The notes: generated by a model not told the origin, from the sequence alone. A DNA stretch of 11,227 nucleotides from an uncultured Eubacteriales bacterium (GCA_900545085.1 UQXU01000057.1:1-11227), one strand, 5' to 3'; shown: positions 1-7,186, counted from the stretch's first letter. Numbers and translations: made by a program.

Positions 1-725
1 ACCATCAACATTATTCCCAAAACTCTGTTGAGGCGTTCCGTGCTCGTTTTATTAGCAAAAACTGCCGATAGCTGCGCCGCTACAAGCGTCACAACGACGC
101 ATATTATCAGCGCGGTCGTATCCGGCCAGCCTCCCAAAACGATATGGGATACAGCTCCGAGCAGAGCAGTGAACGACATTATGAACACAGACGTGCCTAT
201 AGCCGTTTTTAGCTCAAACCCCAGCAGCAAGGTCAGCACTATCAACATCATCGCACCGCCTCCGACTCCGACAAAGCCGCATATGAAACCTATTACCGCA
301 CCGCCGCAAAGCGATTTTATAATTTTTTCCCGGAGTGGCCTCAGCTGCATCTCCTCTTTTGTAGTCATAACCGGCATAATTATAAACTTGAGACCTATCG
401 TCAGTACCATAAAAATAGAAAAATACTTTACTATTGCATTCTCTACGAACTGACCTATATAACTGCCTACAAGCGTAAACACCAATATGGATATCAGAAG
501 AACGAGACCGTTTTTAATGTCTATATTCTTCATCCGGGCGTACATTACAGCAGAAATCGCCGACGCGAGCACATCAGAAGCGAGAGCGATTGTCACGGCC
601 TCGTATGCCGGCATTCCAACAAAAGTGAGAAGCATCGGCGCAATTATTAAAGCCGCAGACAGCCCCGCAATTCCCGTGCCTACTCCTGCTCCTATACCTG
701 CGAGCACATAAATTAAATACTGCAT
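1..725 (-). CDS. TauE/SafE family sulfite/organic anion permease, 3' end outside window
   Basis: Reading the minus strand from the ATG at 725-723 gives 241 codons without a stop, running off the left edge. The protein is almost wholly hydrophobic, with about seven or eight membrane segments. It has two similar halves, each with a Gly-rich helix: residues about 9-31 (GIGAGVGTGIAGL) and 146-170 (GFICGFVGVGGG). This two-repeat pattern is typical of the TauE/SafE family, which exports or imports sulfite, sulfonates and related anions. The charged loop at about 121-137 (TTKEE..RPLREK) would be the link between the halves. Family members are about 250-270 residues, so only a short C-terminus should be missing. 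The start is supported by an AAGGGGG ribosome site 7 bases upstream. The substrate cannot be told from sequence. It has its own promoter and is not obviously in an operon with cimA. Confidence 0.85.
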   Translation of the reverse strand, partial: MQYLIYVLAGIGAGVGTGIAGLSAALIIAPMLLTFVGMPAYEAVTIALASDVLASAISAVMYARMKNIDIKNGLVLLISILVFTLVGSYIGQFVENAIVKYFSIFMVLTIGLKFIIMPVMTTKEEMQLRPLREKIIKSLCGGAVIGFICGFVGVGGGAMMLIVLTLLLGFELKTAIGTSVFIMSFTALLGAVSHIVLGGWPDTTALIICVVVTLVAAQLSAVFANKTSTERLNRVLGIMLM

Positions 726-737
726 ACTTTCCCCCTT

Positions 738-756
738 AGGCGCGGCCGACGCGCCT
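738..756 (-). promoter_or_regulatory. GC-rich hairpin in the leader of the TauE-family gene
   Basis: AGGCGCG at 738-744 pairs perfectly with CGCGCCT at 750-756 around a five-base loop. The stem ends directly against the AAGGGGG ribosome binding site of the permease gene and stands out from the AT-rich DNA around it. It has no T-run on either side, so it is not a terminator. A role in mRNA stability or translation control is inference. Confidence 0.4.
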
Positions 757-801
757 TATTAAATTAATCAATGAATATTCTGTTAAAATCTTTACATATC
801 A

Positions 802-830
802 ATTATATCCGTCACAGAATGAATAATCAA
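802..830 (-). promoter_or_regulatory. Sigma-A-type promoter for the TauE-family gene
   Basis: On the minus strand TTGATT (830-825) is followed, after exactly 17 bases, by TATAAT (807-802), a perfect -10 box. Transcription would begin near 795 and give a leader of about 70 bases that includes the 738-756 hairpin. The -35 lies inside an 11-base direct repeat, TAATCAATGAA, found at 765-775 and again at 824-834. Confidence 0.6.
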
Positions 831-850
831 TGAAATTATAGGTAAGAGCA

Positions 851-866
851 GTTTACATATGTAAAC
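851..866. promoter_or_regulatory. 16-bp perfect palindrome, possible operator
   Basis: GTTTACATATGTAAAC is a perfect inverted repeat centred about 30 bases upstream of the -35 box of the permease promoter, which is a typical place for an activator or repressor. It is immediately followed by a second inverted repeat, CACACCGG (866-873) with CCGGTGTG (896-903). I cannot name the regulator. Confidence 0.4.
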
Positions 867-934
867 ACACCGGACTACCTGTTTTACAGATATGACCGGT
901 GTGCTGAAACGTACAATATTAGCTTTATACAGGC

Positions 935-958
935 AAAAAACGAGATTATTTAACTCGC
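935..958 (-). terminator. Possible weak terminator downstream of cimA
   Basis: On the minus strand, about 60 bases after the cimA stop, GGCGAG is followed by an AT-rich loop and then CTCG plus six T. The stem is only four to six base pairs, so this is a weak intrinsic terminator at best. A second small hairpin, TATGCT-TT-AGCATA on the plus strand near 970-983, sits between it and cimA. Apart from these and the operator-promoter region described separately, I see nothing else in 726-1020. Confidence 0.35.
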
Positions 959-1020
959 CTGAGCCATGCTATGCTTTAGCATAATTCTAACAGACTGAAA
1001 TCGGAAATAAATTGCCCGCC

Positions 1021-2610
1021 TCACTTTTCGTCAGCTTCAAGATCAACAGTGAGCTTGTAATCGACGGAATCCGTAAGAGCCATAAAGCTTGCTTCGATAA
1101 TATCAGAAGATACGCCGACCGTAGCCCAGCTGCGGTTTCCATCGGAGCTTTGAATCCATACTCTTACGCTCGCCGCCGTCGTAGCGTCAGCTTCCAGAAC
1201 TCTAACCTTAAAGTCAGTGAGTCTGACCCCGGCGAGATTGGGATAGAACCTCGTAAGAGCCTTGCGCAGAGCTAAGTCCAGCGCATGCACGGGACCGTTG
1301 CCCTCTGCTGCAGTGACCTCCGTCTCGTCTCCGACTTTGACTTTTACAAGAGCGCTGGAGGGGTACTCTCCGTCCAGAATGGGCTGCTCACCGATAATCT
1401 TAAAATGAACCAGTTCAAAAAACTTGCACTTTTTGCCCAAAGCTCTGCGGATTATGAGATCGAAGCTTTCTTCTGCCGCTTCGAATTGGAAGCCGCGGCG
1501 CTCCAGCTCTTTTATCGTGTCTGCAATTTCCTGAGTTACAGGCGAATCCTTGGTGACTGTGGGATCATACTTGTTTATCTTCTGGAGCAGACCTGATTTT
1601 CCCGTAACCTCACTCAGCAGGAAATGTCTGTGGTTTCCTACAGTTTTGGGATCTATGTGCTCGAAAGACTCAGGAAGCTTTGTAACTCCGTCAATGTGCA
1701 TTCCGCCCTTGTGCGCGAATGCGCCGCTGCCGGTGTAAGGCTCTGTACGCGGAATTGTATAATTCGCTATTTCAGCAATATAAAGCGCTGTCGGCGCCAG
1801 CTCCTGCATATTCTCCGTAGGTATGCACTGATAATCCGCGCCTATCTGCAGATTAGGAATTAGTGTAGAAAGATTTGCATTTCCGCATCTCTCGCCTATT
1901 CCTATGAACGTACCCTGAACCTGATGTACGCCTTCGTATACGGCCGCCATGCTGTTCGCCACAGCCAAACCGCGGTCGTTATGGCAATGTATGCCCAATT
2001 TTGCTTTGGGGAAATGCTTGGCTACAGTCCTCGTAATTTCAGAAATTTTCTCCGGGAATGTCGCGCCGCGCGTGTCGCACAGACAAAGAGTATCAGCGCC
2101 TGCGCTAAAAGCGGCTTCCAGACAAGCGAGAGAGTATTCATCATCCAGAATGTAACCGTCGAAGAAATGCTCGGCGTCGAATATCACACGCTTTCCCGAC
2201 TGTTTGAGATAGTCAACGCTGTCTCTGATCAGTCTTATGTTTTCTTCACGAGATACTCCCAGCACTCTCGTAGCTTGAAGCAAAGAAGCTTTGCCAAAGA
2301 TACACAGCACGTCGGAATTCGCGCTCAGCAATCCGGCGATTCCTTCATCCTCCGACGGAGACGCATCCTTTCTGCATGTGCTTCCGAATGCACACAGCTT
2401 AGCGTGGCTCAGCTCTATCCCCTGCAGCGACTCAAAAAACTCCAAATCTTTAGGATTAGACGCCGGATTTCCCGCTTCTATAATATCTACGCCTATAGCA
2501 TCGAGCGCTCGTACTATTTTCAATTTATCGTTAAGCGAGAAGGTTATACCCTCTCCTTGCATACCATCTCTCAATGTAGAATCGAATATTTCCAGTTTCT
2601 TAGGTGCCAT
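1021..2610 (-). CDS. cimA: Citramalate synthase (alpha-isopropylmalate synthase family)
   Basis: Condenses pyruvate with acetyl-CoA to citramalate, the first step of the threonine-independent route to 2-oxobutyrate and isoleucine. At 529 residues it matches the long citramalate synthase type. The N-terminal TIM barrel (about 5-300) opens with the DSTLRDG motif (D10, R14, D15) followed by QGEG. Metal ligands appear in GIHCHND (H208, H210) and GERCGNAN (N244). HKGGMHIDG at about 300-308 is the helical linker region. The C-terminal LeuA-type dimer/regulatory domain covers about 400-525 and is where isoleucine would bind in this family. The ATG start at 2610 gives the usual N-terminus just before the barrel, but has no ribosome site within normal distance; see the separate entry at 2608-2661. 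2-isopropylmalate or homocitrate synthase are less likely, given the QGEG variant and the length. Confidence 0.9.
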   Translation of the reverse strand: MAPKKLEIFDSTLRDGMQGEGITFSLNDKLKIVRALDAIGVDIIEAGNPASNPKDLEFFESLQGIELSHAKLCAFGSTCRKDASPSEDEGIAGLLSANSDVLCIFGKASLLQATRVLGVSREENIRLIRDSVDYLKQSGKRVIFDAEHFFDGYILDDEYSLACLEAAFSAGADTLCLCDTRGATFPEKISEITRTVAKHFPKAKLGIHCHNDRGLAVANSMAAVYEGVHQVQGTFIGIGERCGNANLSTLIPNLQIGADYQCIPTENMQELAPTALYIAEIANYTIPRTEPYTGSGAFAHKGGMHIDGVTKLPESFEHIDPKTVGNHRHFLLSEVTGKSGLLQKINKYDPTVTKDSPVTQEIADTIKELERRGFQFEAAEESFDLIIRRALGKKCKFFELVHFKIIGEQPILDGEYPSSALVKVKVGDETEVTAAEGNGPVHALDLALRKALTRFYPNLAGVRLTDFKVRVLEADATTAASVRVWIQSSDGNRSWATVGVSSDIIEASFMALTDSVDYKLTVDLEADEK

Positions 2611-2661
2611 AATCTGACAGCTCTGAGCGTCTGCGTTTGCTCTCAGAGCCTAACTCCTCTC
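2608..2661 (-). promoter_or_regulatory. cimA ribosome site separated from the start codon by a hairpin
   Basis: The only good Shine-Dalgarno sequence, GAGAGGAG (2661-2654 on the minus strand), lies 43 bases before the cimA ATG. Between them is a perfect 8-bp stem, CTCAGAGC/GCTCTGAG in plus-strand letters (2642-2649 with 2620-2627), with a 14-base loop. Folding it would leave about 13 unpaired bases between the ribosome site and the ATG. A CTG codon at 2646-2644 is in frame with cimA and 7 bases from the ribosome site, so a 12-residue N-terminal extension is the alternative. An in-frame TAG at 2652-2650 rules out starts further upstream. A five-codon ORF, MKERS, overlaps the ribosome site. Confidence 0.5.
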
Positions 2662-2783
2662 TTTCATTCTATGTCAATACTAAAAATACGCAGGCTCGCG
2701 CCCTTCGTATTTCAATTCACTTCAATTATTTTACATCAAAACTACATGCAAGTCCAGATTAATATTCTAAACTCACACGCAAA

Positions 2784-2810
2784 GAGGCTCTCTCTTTTTC
2801 CAAGAGCCTC
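2784..2810 (-). terminator. Intrinsic terminator-like hairpin after smpB
   Basis: GAGGCTCT (2784-2791) and AGAGCCTC (2803-2810) form a perfect 8-bp stem with an 11-base loop, 20 bases beyond the smpB stop. On the minus strand it is followed by only three T, so termination may be incomplete and some transcription may continue into cimA. Confidence 0.55.
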
Positions 2811-2829
2811 CTGCGGAGTTCGAACAAAA

Positions 2830-3288
2830 TCAGCCTCTGTATTTTATATGCTTTTCCATCTCCCGCCGCGCATCCTTAGCCTTGAGGTCGGCGCGTTTAT
2901 CATACAGCTTCTTTCCTCGCGCCAATCCCAGCTCCAGCTTTACCTTTCCGCCTTTCAGATAAACACTCAGCGGCACCAGAGAATAGCCCTTCTGCGAGAC
3001 CAAGCCGGCGAGCTTGTTTATCTCTTTCTTATGCAGCAAAAGCTTTCGCGTGCGCAGTGGATCACGATTAAAGATATTTCCCATCTCATACGGACTTATG
3101 TGCATATTAAACACAAACATTTCACCGTTTTTCACCTGTGCATAGCTGTCGCGCAGGTTTATTTTTCCCAGACGAATAGACTTTACCTCCGTCCCAACAA
3201 GCTCTATGCCTGCTTCGTAGGTATCATCTATGAAAAAGTCGTGTCTGGCTTTTTTGTTTTTGGCGATGATCTTAATTCCGCTGCTCAT
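2830..3288 (-). CDS. smpB: SsrA-binding protein SmpB
   Basis: Binds tmRNA and delivers it to ribosomes stalled on broken mRNA, starting trans-translation. The 152-residue length is normal. Clear family signatures are the N-terminal [10 protein letters not shown] block, [11 protein letters not shown] at about 30-40, the SYAQV/HISPYE region of the beta-barrel, and [20 protein letters not shown] near the C-terminus, which is the tail that inserts into the empty mRNA channel. The start is backed by GAGAGGG 5 bases before the ATG. It lies 51 bases downstream of rnr on the same strand, the usual pairing: RNase R degrades the faulty mRNA in the same process. The tmRNA gene often found next to smpB is not in the 219 bases that follow. 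Confidence 0.98.
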   Translation of the reverse strand: MSSGIKIIAKNKKARHDFFIDDTYEAGIELVGTEVKSIRLGKINLRDSYAQVKNGEMFVFNMHISPYEMGNIFNRDPLRTRKLLLHKKEINKLAGLVSQKGYSLVPLSVYLKGGKVKLELGLARGKKLYDKRADLKAKDARREMEKHIKYRG

Positions 3289-3313
3289 ATACGCCCTCTC
3301 TTTCTTTTGTAAC

Positions 3314-3322
3314 AGTATATCA
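3314..3322 (-). promoter_or_regulatory. Possible extended -10 promoter for smpB
   Basis: In the rnr-smpB gap the minus strand reads TGATATACT, an extended -10 element (TG-N-TATACT) about 26 bases before the smpB ATG. No recognisable -35 is present. It might give smpB some transcription independent of rnr. Confidence 0.3.
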
Positions 3323-3339
3323 TATTTTATCTGCGAAGG

Positions 3340-5535
3340 CTATCTCTCGGAGCGACGTTTCCGACGCGCTTTCTTTTTCGCAGCGCCGGATGTTCTGCTC
3401 TGCGGCTTTACGTGTATCGCTTTCTTTCCGGCGAACGCATCTCCTACAGAAAGCAGCGCAAACTCCACCCGTGCATTTTTGGGATCTGCATCTGCCACGC
3501 GAATCCTGACCTTATCTCCCAGAGCTATCTTTATGCCGGTGCGCTTACCTATGACGCAGTACATTTCTCTGAACACTACAAAATAATCGTTTAGCGAATC
3601 CAGCGGTATAACGCCTTCCGCGGTGTTAGGCAGCTCTACAAAAACTGCTGTGTTCGCAATGCCGGATACCACCCCGTCGTACTCTTCACCCAAATGGTTC
3701 GCAAGATACTCCGCTTTTTTCATATCCACTATTTTTCGTTCGGCGTCTATCGCTATTCTCTCAGCTGCGCTTGAGGCATCAGCAGCCGCGGGTATGAATT
3801 TCTCAAGCTCCCGCATATACGCGTCGGTCAGCTTCCCGTCAAGAAAGTCTTTCACTACTCTATGCACCACCAAATCGGGGTAGCGGCGTATCGGAGAAGT
3901 AAAATGGCAGTACGCAGGCGAAGCCAGACCAAAATGGCCGGCGTTTACTTCACTGTATCTCGCTTTTTTGAGCGAACGCAGCATTACGCGGCTTATCATA
4001 GCTTCGTGCTCTGTTCCGGAAGCCTGATTCAAAATATCCTGAAGCGTACGGCTGTGTATTTCCTTTCCTTTTAGCCTATAGCCGAAATTCATCAAAAACG
4101 TGCGCAGCTCGTCCATTTTTTCATCGTCCGGCAGCTCGTGTATTCTGTACATAAACGGTGTCTCCATATATGCAAATTGAGCTGCCACTGTATTGTTAGC
4201 GGCCAGCATAAACTCTTCTATTAGCTTCTCTGCCGTTCGTCTCTCTCTCAGCCCTATATGTATCGGCTTGCCGTCTTCATCCAGCTCTATTTTAGCCTCA
4301 TCTATTTCGAAATCTATGCTTCCGTGCTTAAATCTGACCTCTCTCAGCCTAGCCGCAAGCTCTCTCATCATCTCAAGCGTCGGGGTTATGTCAGCATATT
4401 TCGCGCGCAGCTCCTGATCTTCATCCTCTAAAATAGCGTTTACATCGCCATATGTCATTTTATGCTTTGATCGGATATACGTTTTCGCCAATCTGTGAGA
4501 TGTAATTTTCGCCGTTTCATCTATGTCCATGAAGCATGACAATGTAAGACGTACCTCTTCCGGATTGAGAGAACATATGCCGTTCGACAGCTCCTCCGGC
4601 AGCATTGGAATAACTTGATCTACCAGGTATACACTTGTTCCGCGCTTGTAAGCTTCTTTATCCAGCGGTGTTCTCGGTCTCACATAGTGGCTGACATCAG
4701 CGATATGCACGCCCAGCTGCCAGCCGCTGCCCACGCGCTTTACCGAAACGGCGTCGTCCAGATCCTTAGAATCAGCTCCGTCTATAGTAAATATTATCTC
4801 ATTCGTCAGATCCTCTCTGTCTGCCAGTTCCTCTTGTGATATACTCAAGTCGGTTTTTTCAAGCTGAGCCTCCACAGCTTTGGGGAATTTCTTATTCATG
4901 CCGAACCGTCGGGCTATGGTCAGAATATCTACACCCGGAGCTCCCTCATCGCCCAACACTTCTACGACTTTTGCTTCTGCGCTTCTGTCTCCGGTCTGTC
5001 GCTTTGTAAGCTCTATCACGACCTTTTGACCGTTTTTCGCATTTCCTGCGCAGCCTTTGGGTATGAAAATATCCCGTGTCCTCATATCGTCAGGAGCAAC
5101 AAAAGCGCTGGAGCGTTCTTTTATAAACGTGCCGGTCGTGCGATACGGTTCTTTGGAAAGTATGCAAATCACCTCGCCCTCGCGGCTGCCTTCTTTCGTT
5201 CCGCGCCGCGTAATGCGCACAATTACAGTTTCTCCGTCGTATGCTCCGTTGAGCTTGTTTGCGCTTACGAATATATCGCCGTCCGTCTGGCGCACAAACC
5301 CGAATCCTCTGCGTTTTATCTCCAAGCGTCCCACAGCACAGCCTAAAGCTGAAGGAAAAGCGTAATTTCCGCTGCGGCTCCGCATTATTTCTCCTTCTTC
5401 CACTAATTCCGCCAGCGTTTCCGTCAAATCCTCCTGCGGCACGGCAAGAGAATGTGACATTTTTTTCAGCGACATAATCGAACCGTCGCTGAGCTGATCT
5501 AGTATTTCTTCTCTAAAATTTCTATCGTTTGACAA
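3340..5535 (-). CDS. rnr: Ribonuclease R (RNB-family 3'-5' exoribonuclease)
   Basis: Degrades structured RNA from the 3' end, including rRNA and mRNA tagged for decay by tmRNA-SmpB. The 731 residues show the full RNase R layout: helix-turn-helix at about 1-65, two cold-shock domains at about 68-125 and 130-195, the RNB catalytic domain at about 240-565, an S1 domain at about 615-695, and a short Lys/Arg-rich tail (703-731). The catalytic metal site is intact in TIDGADSKDLDDA (D252, D258, D260, D261), and the RNB signature HFTSPIRRYPDL is present near 549-560. The start is a TTG: GGAG lies about 6 bases upstream, while the first in-frame ATG (residue 21) would cut into the helix-turn-helix domain. 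An intrinsic terminator separates it from secG, so it may depend on readthrough or on an unrecognised promoter in 5536-5604. Confidence 0.97.
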   Translation of the reverse strand: MSNDRNFREEILDQLSDGSIMSLKKMSHSLAVPQEDLTETLAELVEEGEIMRSRSGNYAFPSALGCAVGRLEIKRRGFGFVRQTDGDIFVSANKLNGAYDGETVIVRITRRGTKEGSREGEVICILSKEPYRTTGTFIKERSSAFVAPDDMRTRDIFIPKGCAGNAKNGQKVVIELTKRQTGDRSAEAKVVEVLGDEGAPGVDILTIARRFGMNKKFPKAVEAQLEKTDLSISQEELADREDLTNEIIFTIDGADSKDLDDAVSVKRVGSGWQLGVHIADVSHYVRPRTPLDKEAYKRGTSVYLVDQVIPMLPEELSNGICSLNPEEVRLTLSCFMDIDETAKITSHRLAKTYIRSKHKMTYGDVNAILEDEDQELRAKYADITPTLEMMRELAARLREVRFKHGSIDFEIDEAKIELDEDGKPIHIGLRERRTAEKLIEEFMLAANNTVAAQFAYMETPFMYRIHELPDDEKMDELRTFLMNFGYRLKGKEIHSRTLQDILNQASGTEHEAMISRVMLRSLKKARYSEVNAGHFGLASPAYCHFTSPIRRYPDLVVHRVVKDFLDGKLTDAYMRELEKFIPAAADASSAAERIAIDAERKIVDMKKAEYLANHLGEEYDGVVSGIANTAVFVELPNTAEGVIPLDSLNDYFVVFREMYCVIGKRTGIKIALGDKVRIRVADADPKNARVEFALLSVGDAFAGKKAIHVKPQSRTSGAAKKKARRKRRSER

Positions 5536-5604
5536 TTATATCTCCATTTCCGAATATACTGTTTCAATAAGGGGAGTATGTTGCTTCAGTTAGTATATGC
5601 AGCG

Positions 5605-5640
5605 CAAACAAAAAGCACCCGGCTTTATGAAGCGGGGCGC
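5605..5640 (-). terminator. Strong intrinsic terminator between secG and rnr
   Basis: Arms at 5615-5625 (GCACCCGGCTT) and 5630-5640 (AAGCGGGGCGC) pair over 11 positions with one mismatch and one G-U, closing a four-base loop. On the minus strand the stem is followed by TTTTTGTTT. It lies 12 bases beyond the secG stop and should end most secG transcripts before rnr. Confidence 0.8.
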
Positions 5641-5652
5641 CTGCAAATTTAA

Positions 5653-5898
5653 TTAAGCTGAAAACTTAGCTATAATGACCAGAGCAATCGTCAGCACAAC
5701 GAGACCTATTCCACATATCTTAGTCAGCTTTATCAGCAGAGCGTCTCTGCCTCTCGCTTTACCTTTAGTCATAGAGCTATTACCCATAATACTGCCGGAC
5801 ATACCCGTGCGATTATTATCCTGCAACATTACGGCTATAATCAGCCCCGCTGAAAATATGCACACTATGATTTTAATAATAATGGTCAGTGCTTCCAT
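5653..5898 (-). CDS. secG: Protein translocase subunit SecG
   Basis: Small membrane subunit that helps SecYE and SecA move proteins across the cytoplasmic membrane. With the start at 5898 the protein has 81 residues, typical for SecG. It has two membrane helices (about 3-24 and 56-78) joined by the conserved polar loop, here VMLQDNNRTGMSGSIMG followed by GKARGRDALLIKLTKI, which corresponds to the LLQ..GLSG..FG..KARG.DALL.KLT pattern of the family. The ATG at 5898 is chosen because GGGAGG lies 5 bases upstream; an in-frame ATG further up would add 13 residues with no ribosome site. It is in the usual eno-secG-rnr-smpB neighbourhood, but has its own promoter and terminator. Confidence 0.93.
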   Translation of the reverse strand: MEALTIIIKIIVCIFSAGLIIAVMLQDNNRTGMSGSIMGNSSMTKGKARGRDALLIKLTKICGIGLVVLTIALVIIAKFSA

Positions 5899-5927
5899 TT
5901 CTACCTCCCGATATACATAACAATAGT

Positions 5928-5956
5928 ATTCTAGCACATCAAAACAAAAATCGCAA
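5928..5956 (-). promoter_or_regulatory. Sigma-A-type promoter for secG
   Basis: On the minus strand TTGCGA (5956-5951), a 17-base spacer and TAGAAT (5933-5928) preceded by TGC, so the -10 is also of the extended type. Expected transcription start is about 25 bases before the secG ATG. A second, weaker TATAAT (6003-5998) lacks a good -35. Confidence 0.65.
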
Positions 5957-6013
5957 CATTCTTTTCAGTCTTTAACTAAAAAAATAATTTTTACGCAATT
6001 ATACCTTAATTTT

Positions 6014-6043
6014 TTGACAAAATACATAAAAATAGTTTATAGT
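6014..6043 (+). promoter_or_regulatory. Sigma-A-type promoter for the zinc-ribbon membrane protein
   Basis: TTGACA (6014-6019), an exact consensus -35, and TATAGT (6038-6043) are 18 bases apart, ending 32 bases before the TTG start at 6076. It is divergent from the secG promoter in the same 177-base AT-rich gap. Confidence 0.65.
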
Positions 6044-6075
6044 AATAGTATCAACAAAGGAAGGGGAGTTCCAAT

Positions 6076-6633
6076 TTGAAATTCTGTATTAATTGTTCTA
6101 AAGAGCTGCCGGATAACTGCAAATTCTGCCCTAACTGCGGTACGCCCGCCCCCAAAGAGCAGAAAACCGACGATTTTATGTCTGACTCTAATCAGACCGC
6201 GGATAGCGAGCGCACAGAAAATTCCGGTTCTTACAACACGGGTACTTTTTATCAGGATCCACAATACAACTCACACTCAGCGGCGCCGTCCGGGCCGTCG
6301 TCCTCAAAAACTCACGGGCTTGTCATCGCAGGCTTCGTCACAGGTATTGCAGGAATATGTCTTTGCTGGATTCCGATTTTCAGCGTAATAATTTCGCTCG
6401 CGGCTCTCGGACTGTCTATAGCAGGCTTTATAATAACCAACTCCAAAGGTCTGAAAAAGCCTTTCGCTTTGGCCGCTTTGATTATCTCTATAGTCGCTTC
6501 TGTCGCATCTATTGTTTTGACGATAGCTCTGATGGCATATACCGTAACCGAGCTCTTGCCTTATGGCTACTCTTATAATAACGGCTATATTCACGACTTT
6601 GATTACATATTCGGCGATCACTTCAACGCCTAA
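6076..6633 (+). CDS. Zinc-ribbon membrane protein with a DUF4190-like hydrophobic region
   Basis: Function unknown. Residues 4-20 form a zinc ribbon (CINC...CPNC, CxxC-x9-CxxC, with an extra Cys at 14). Residues about 25-80 are a polar Ser/Asn/Gln/Thr-rich linker, probably disordered. Residues 81-160 hold three or four membrane segments (GLVIAGFVTGIAGIC, IISLAALGLSIAGFII, FALAALIISIVASVASIVLTIALMAY), resembling DUF4190 regions that often follow a zinc ribbon. A Tyr/Asn/Asp-rich tail of about 25 residues ends the protein. The start is TTG, with GGGGAG about 7 bases upstream; no ATG fits before the zinc ribbon. It is read against its neighbours, between divergent secG and a convergent second zinc-ribbon gene. 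A membrane sensor or scaffold role is only a guess. Confidence 0.85.
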   Translation: MKFCINCSKELPDNCKFCPNCGTPAPKEQKTDDFMSDSNQTADSERTENSGSYNTGTFYQDPQYNSHSAAPSGPSSSKTHGLVIAGFVTGIAGICLCWIPIFSVIISLAALGLSIAGFIITNSKGLKKPFALAALIISIVASVASIVLTIALMAYTVTELLPYGYSYNNGYIHDFDYIFGDHFNA

Positions 6634-6676
6634 TAATATCAATTATCAATAGAATAATACATCTATAAAAATAATA

Positions 6677-6722
6677 AAAACGCGGTTGTGTTCAATAAAA
6701 TGAACTTCGCCGCGTTTTATTT
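6677..6722. terminator. Two-way intrinsic terminator between the convergent zinc-ribbon genes
   Basis: AAAACGCGG (6677-6685) pairs with CCGCGTTTT (6710-6718), and an inner GTTCA/TGAAC stem (6690-6694 with 6701-6705) extends the hairpin. T-runs follow on both strands (plus: TTTTATTTGTT; minus: GTTTTTATTATTTTT), so it can end transcription from either side. Confidence 0.75.
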
Positions 6723-6808
6723 GTTCCAACAATTTTGTTGTTAACTCTTTCAAAAAGACTCAGATATCGCCCGCCGCCTTTTGAAGCAGGGGGACGCATC
6801 TATTGTGC

Positions 6809-7186
6809 TCATAATTCTTTTCCGCAATTAGGGCAGAAAGAATCGCTTTCGCTGCATCTCTGGCCGCATCCTGAGCAGGTCTTCCCGCCTCGAATGACAG
6901 ATATCTGACCCTCAAGATCCTTTATCATCTTTTCGCGCTCTGCTACTGCTTCGAGCTGAGGCGCAAATTGAGTTTTAAGGATTGTTCCGCCTTCATATTC
7001 GCAGAAACCTTTACCAATTTCTAAATAGATATTGTTAATCTCTTTGCGCAAATCGGATATACGCGCTGTGAGTTTCATTTCATCTATTTTATTGCCTGTC
7101 TTTTCACCAAGATCAGACACCGCTCCCGCCACGTCGTTCGCAGCGCCTTTTACTCTGTCAAATATCTTTTTAGTATCAAATGCCAT
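6809..7186 (-). CDS. Small soluble protein with coiled-coil body and C-terminal zinc ribbon
   Basis: Function unknown; the overall design is common in small Clostridia proteins annotated only as zinc-ribbon domain proteins. The 125 residues begin with an amphipathic helix (KKIFDRVKGAANDVAGAVSDL), then Lys/Glu-rich helices likely to form a coiled coil (about 30-100, including DLRKEINNIYLEIGK and EREKMIKDLEGQI). They end in a zinc ribbon, CSGC-x10-CPNC. No signal peptide or membrane helix is seen. The start has GGAG 8 bases upstream. It lies 103 bases downstream of eno with no clear terminator between, so it may be cotranscribed with eno. It converges on the other zinc-ribbon gene, whose ribbon is N-terminal instead. 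Confidence 0.85.
   Translation of the reverse strand: MAFDTKKIFDRVKGAANDVAGAVSDLGEKTGNKIDEMKLTARISDLRKEINNIYLEIGKGFCEYEGGTILKTQFAPQLEAVAEREKMIKDLEGQISVIRGGKTCSGCGQRCSESDSFCPNCGKEL

Noticed and set aside
2672..2677. A perfect TTGACA on the minus strand upstream of cimA.
   Set aside because: No -10-like sequence at 16-18 bases, and transcription from it would begin beyond the cimA ribosome site.
2815..2830. GTTCGAAC, which looks like the T-loop of a tRNA or tmRNA.
   Set aside because: No acceptor stem, no CCA and no cloverleaf around it; it overlaps the end of smpB.
1924..3312. A 462-codon open frame on the plus strand.
   Set aside because: It runs antisense across cimA and smpB, both certain genes; it has no ribosome site and a composition unlike a real protein, so it is a shadow frame.
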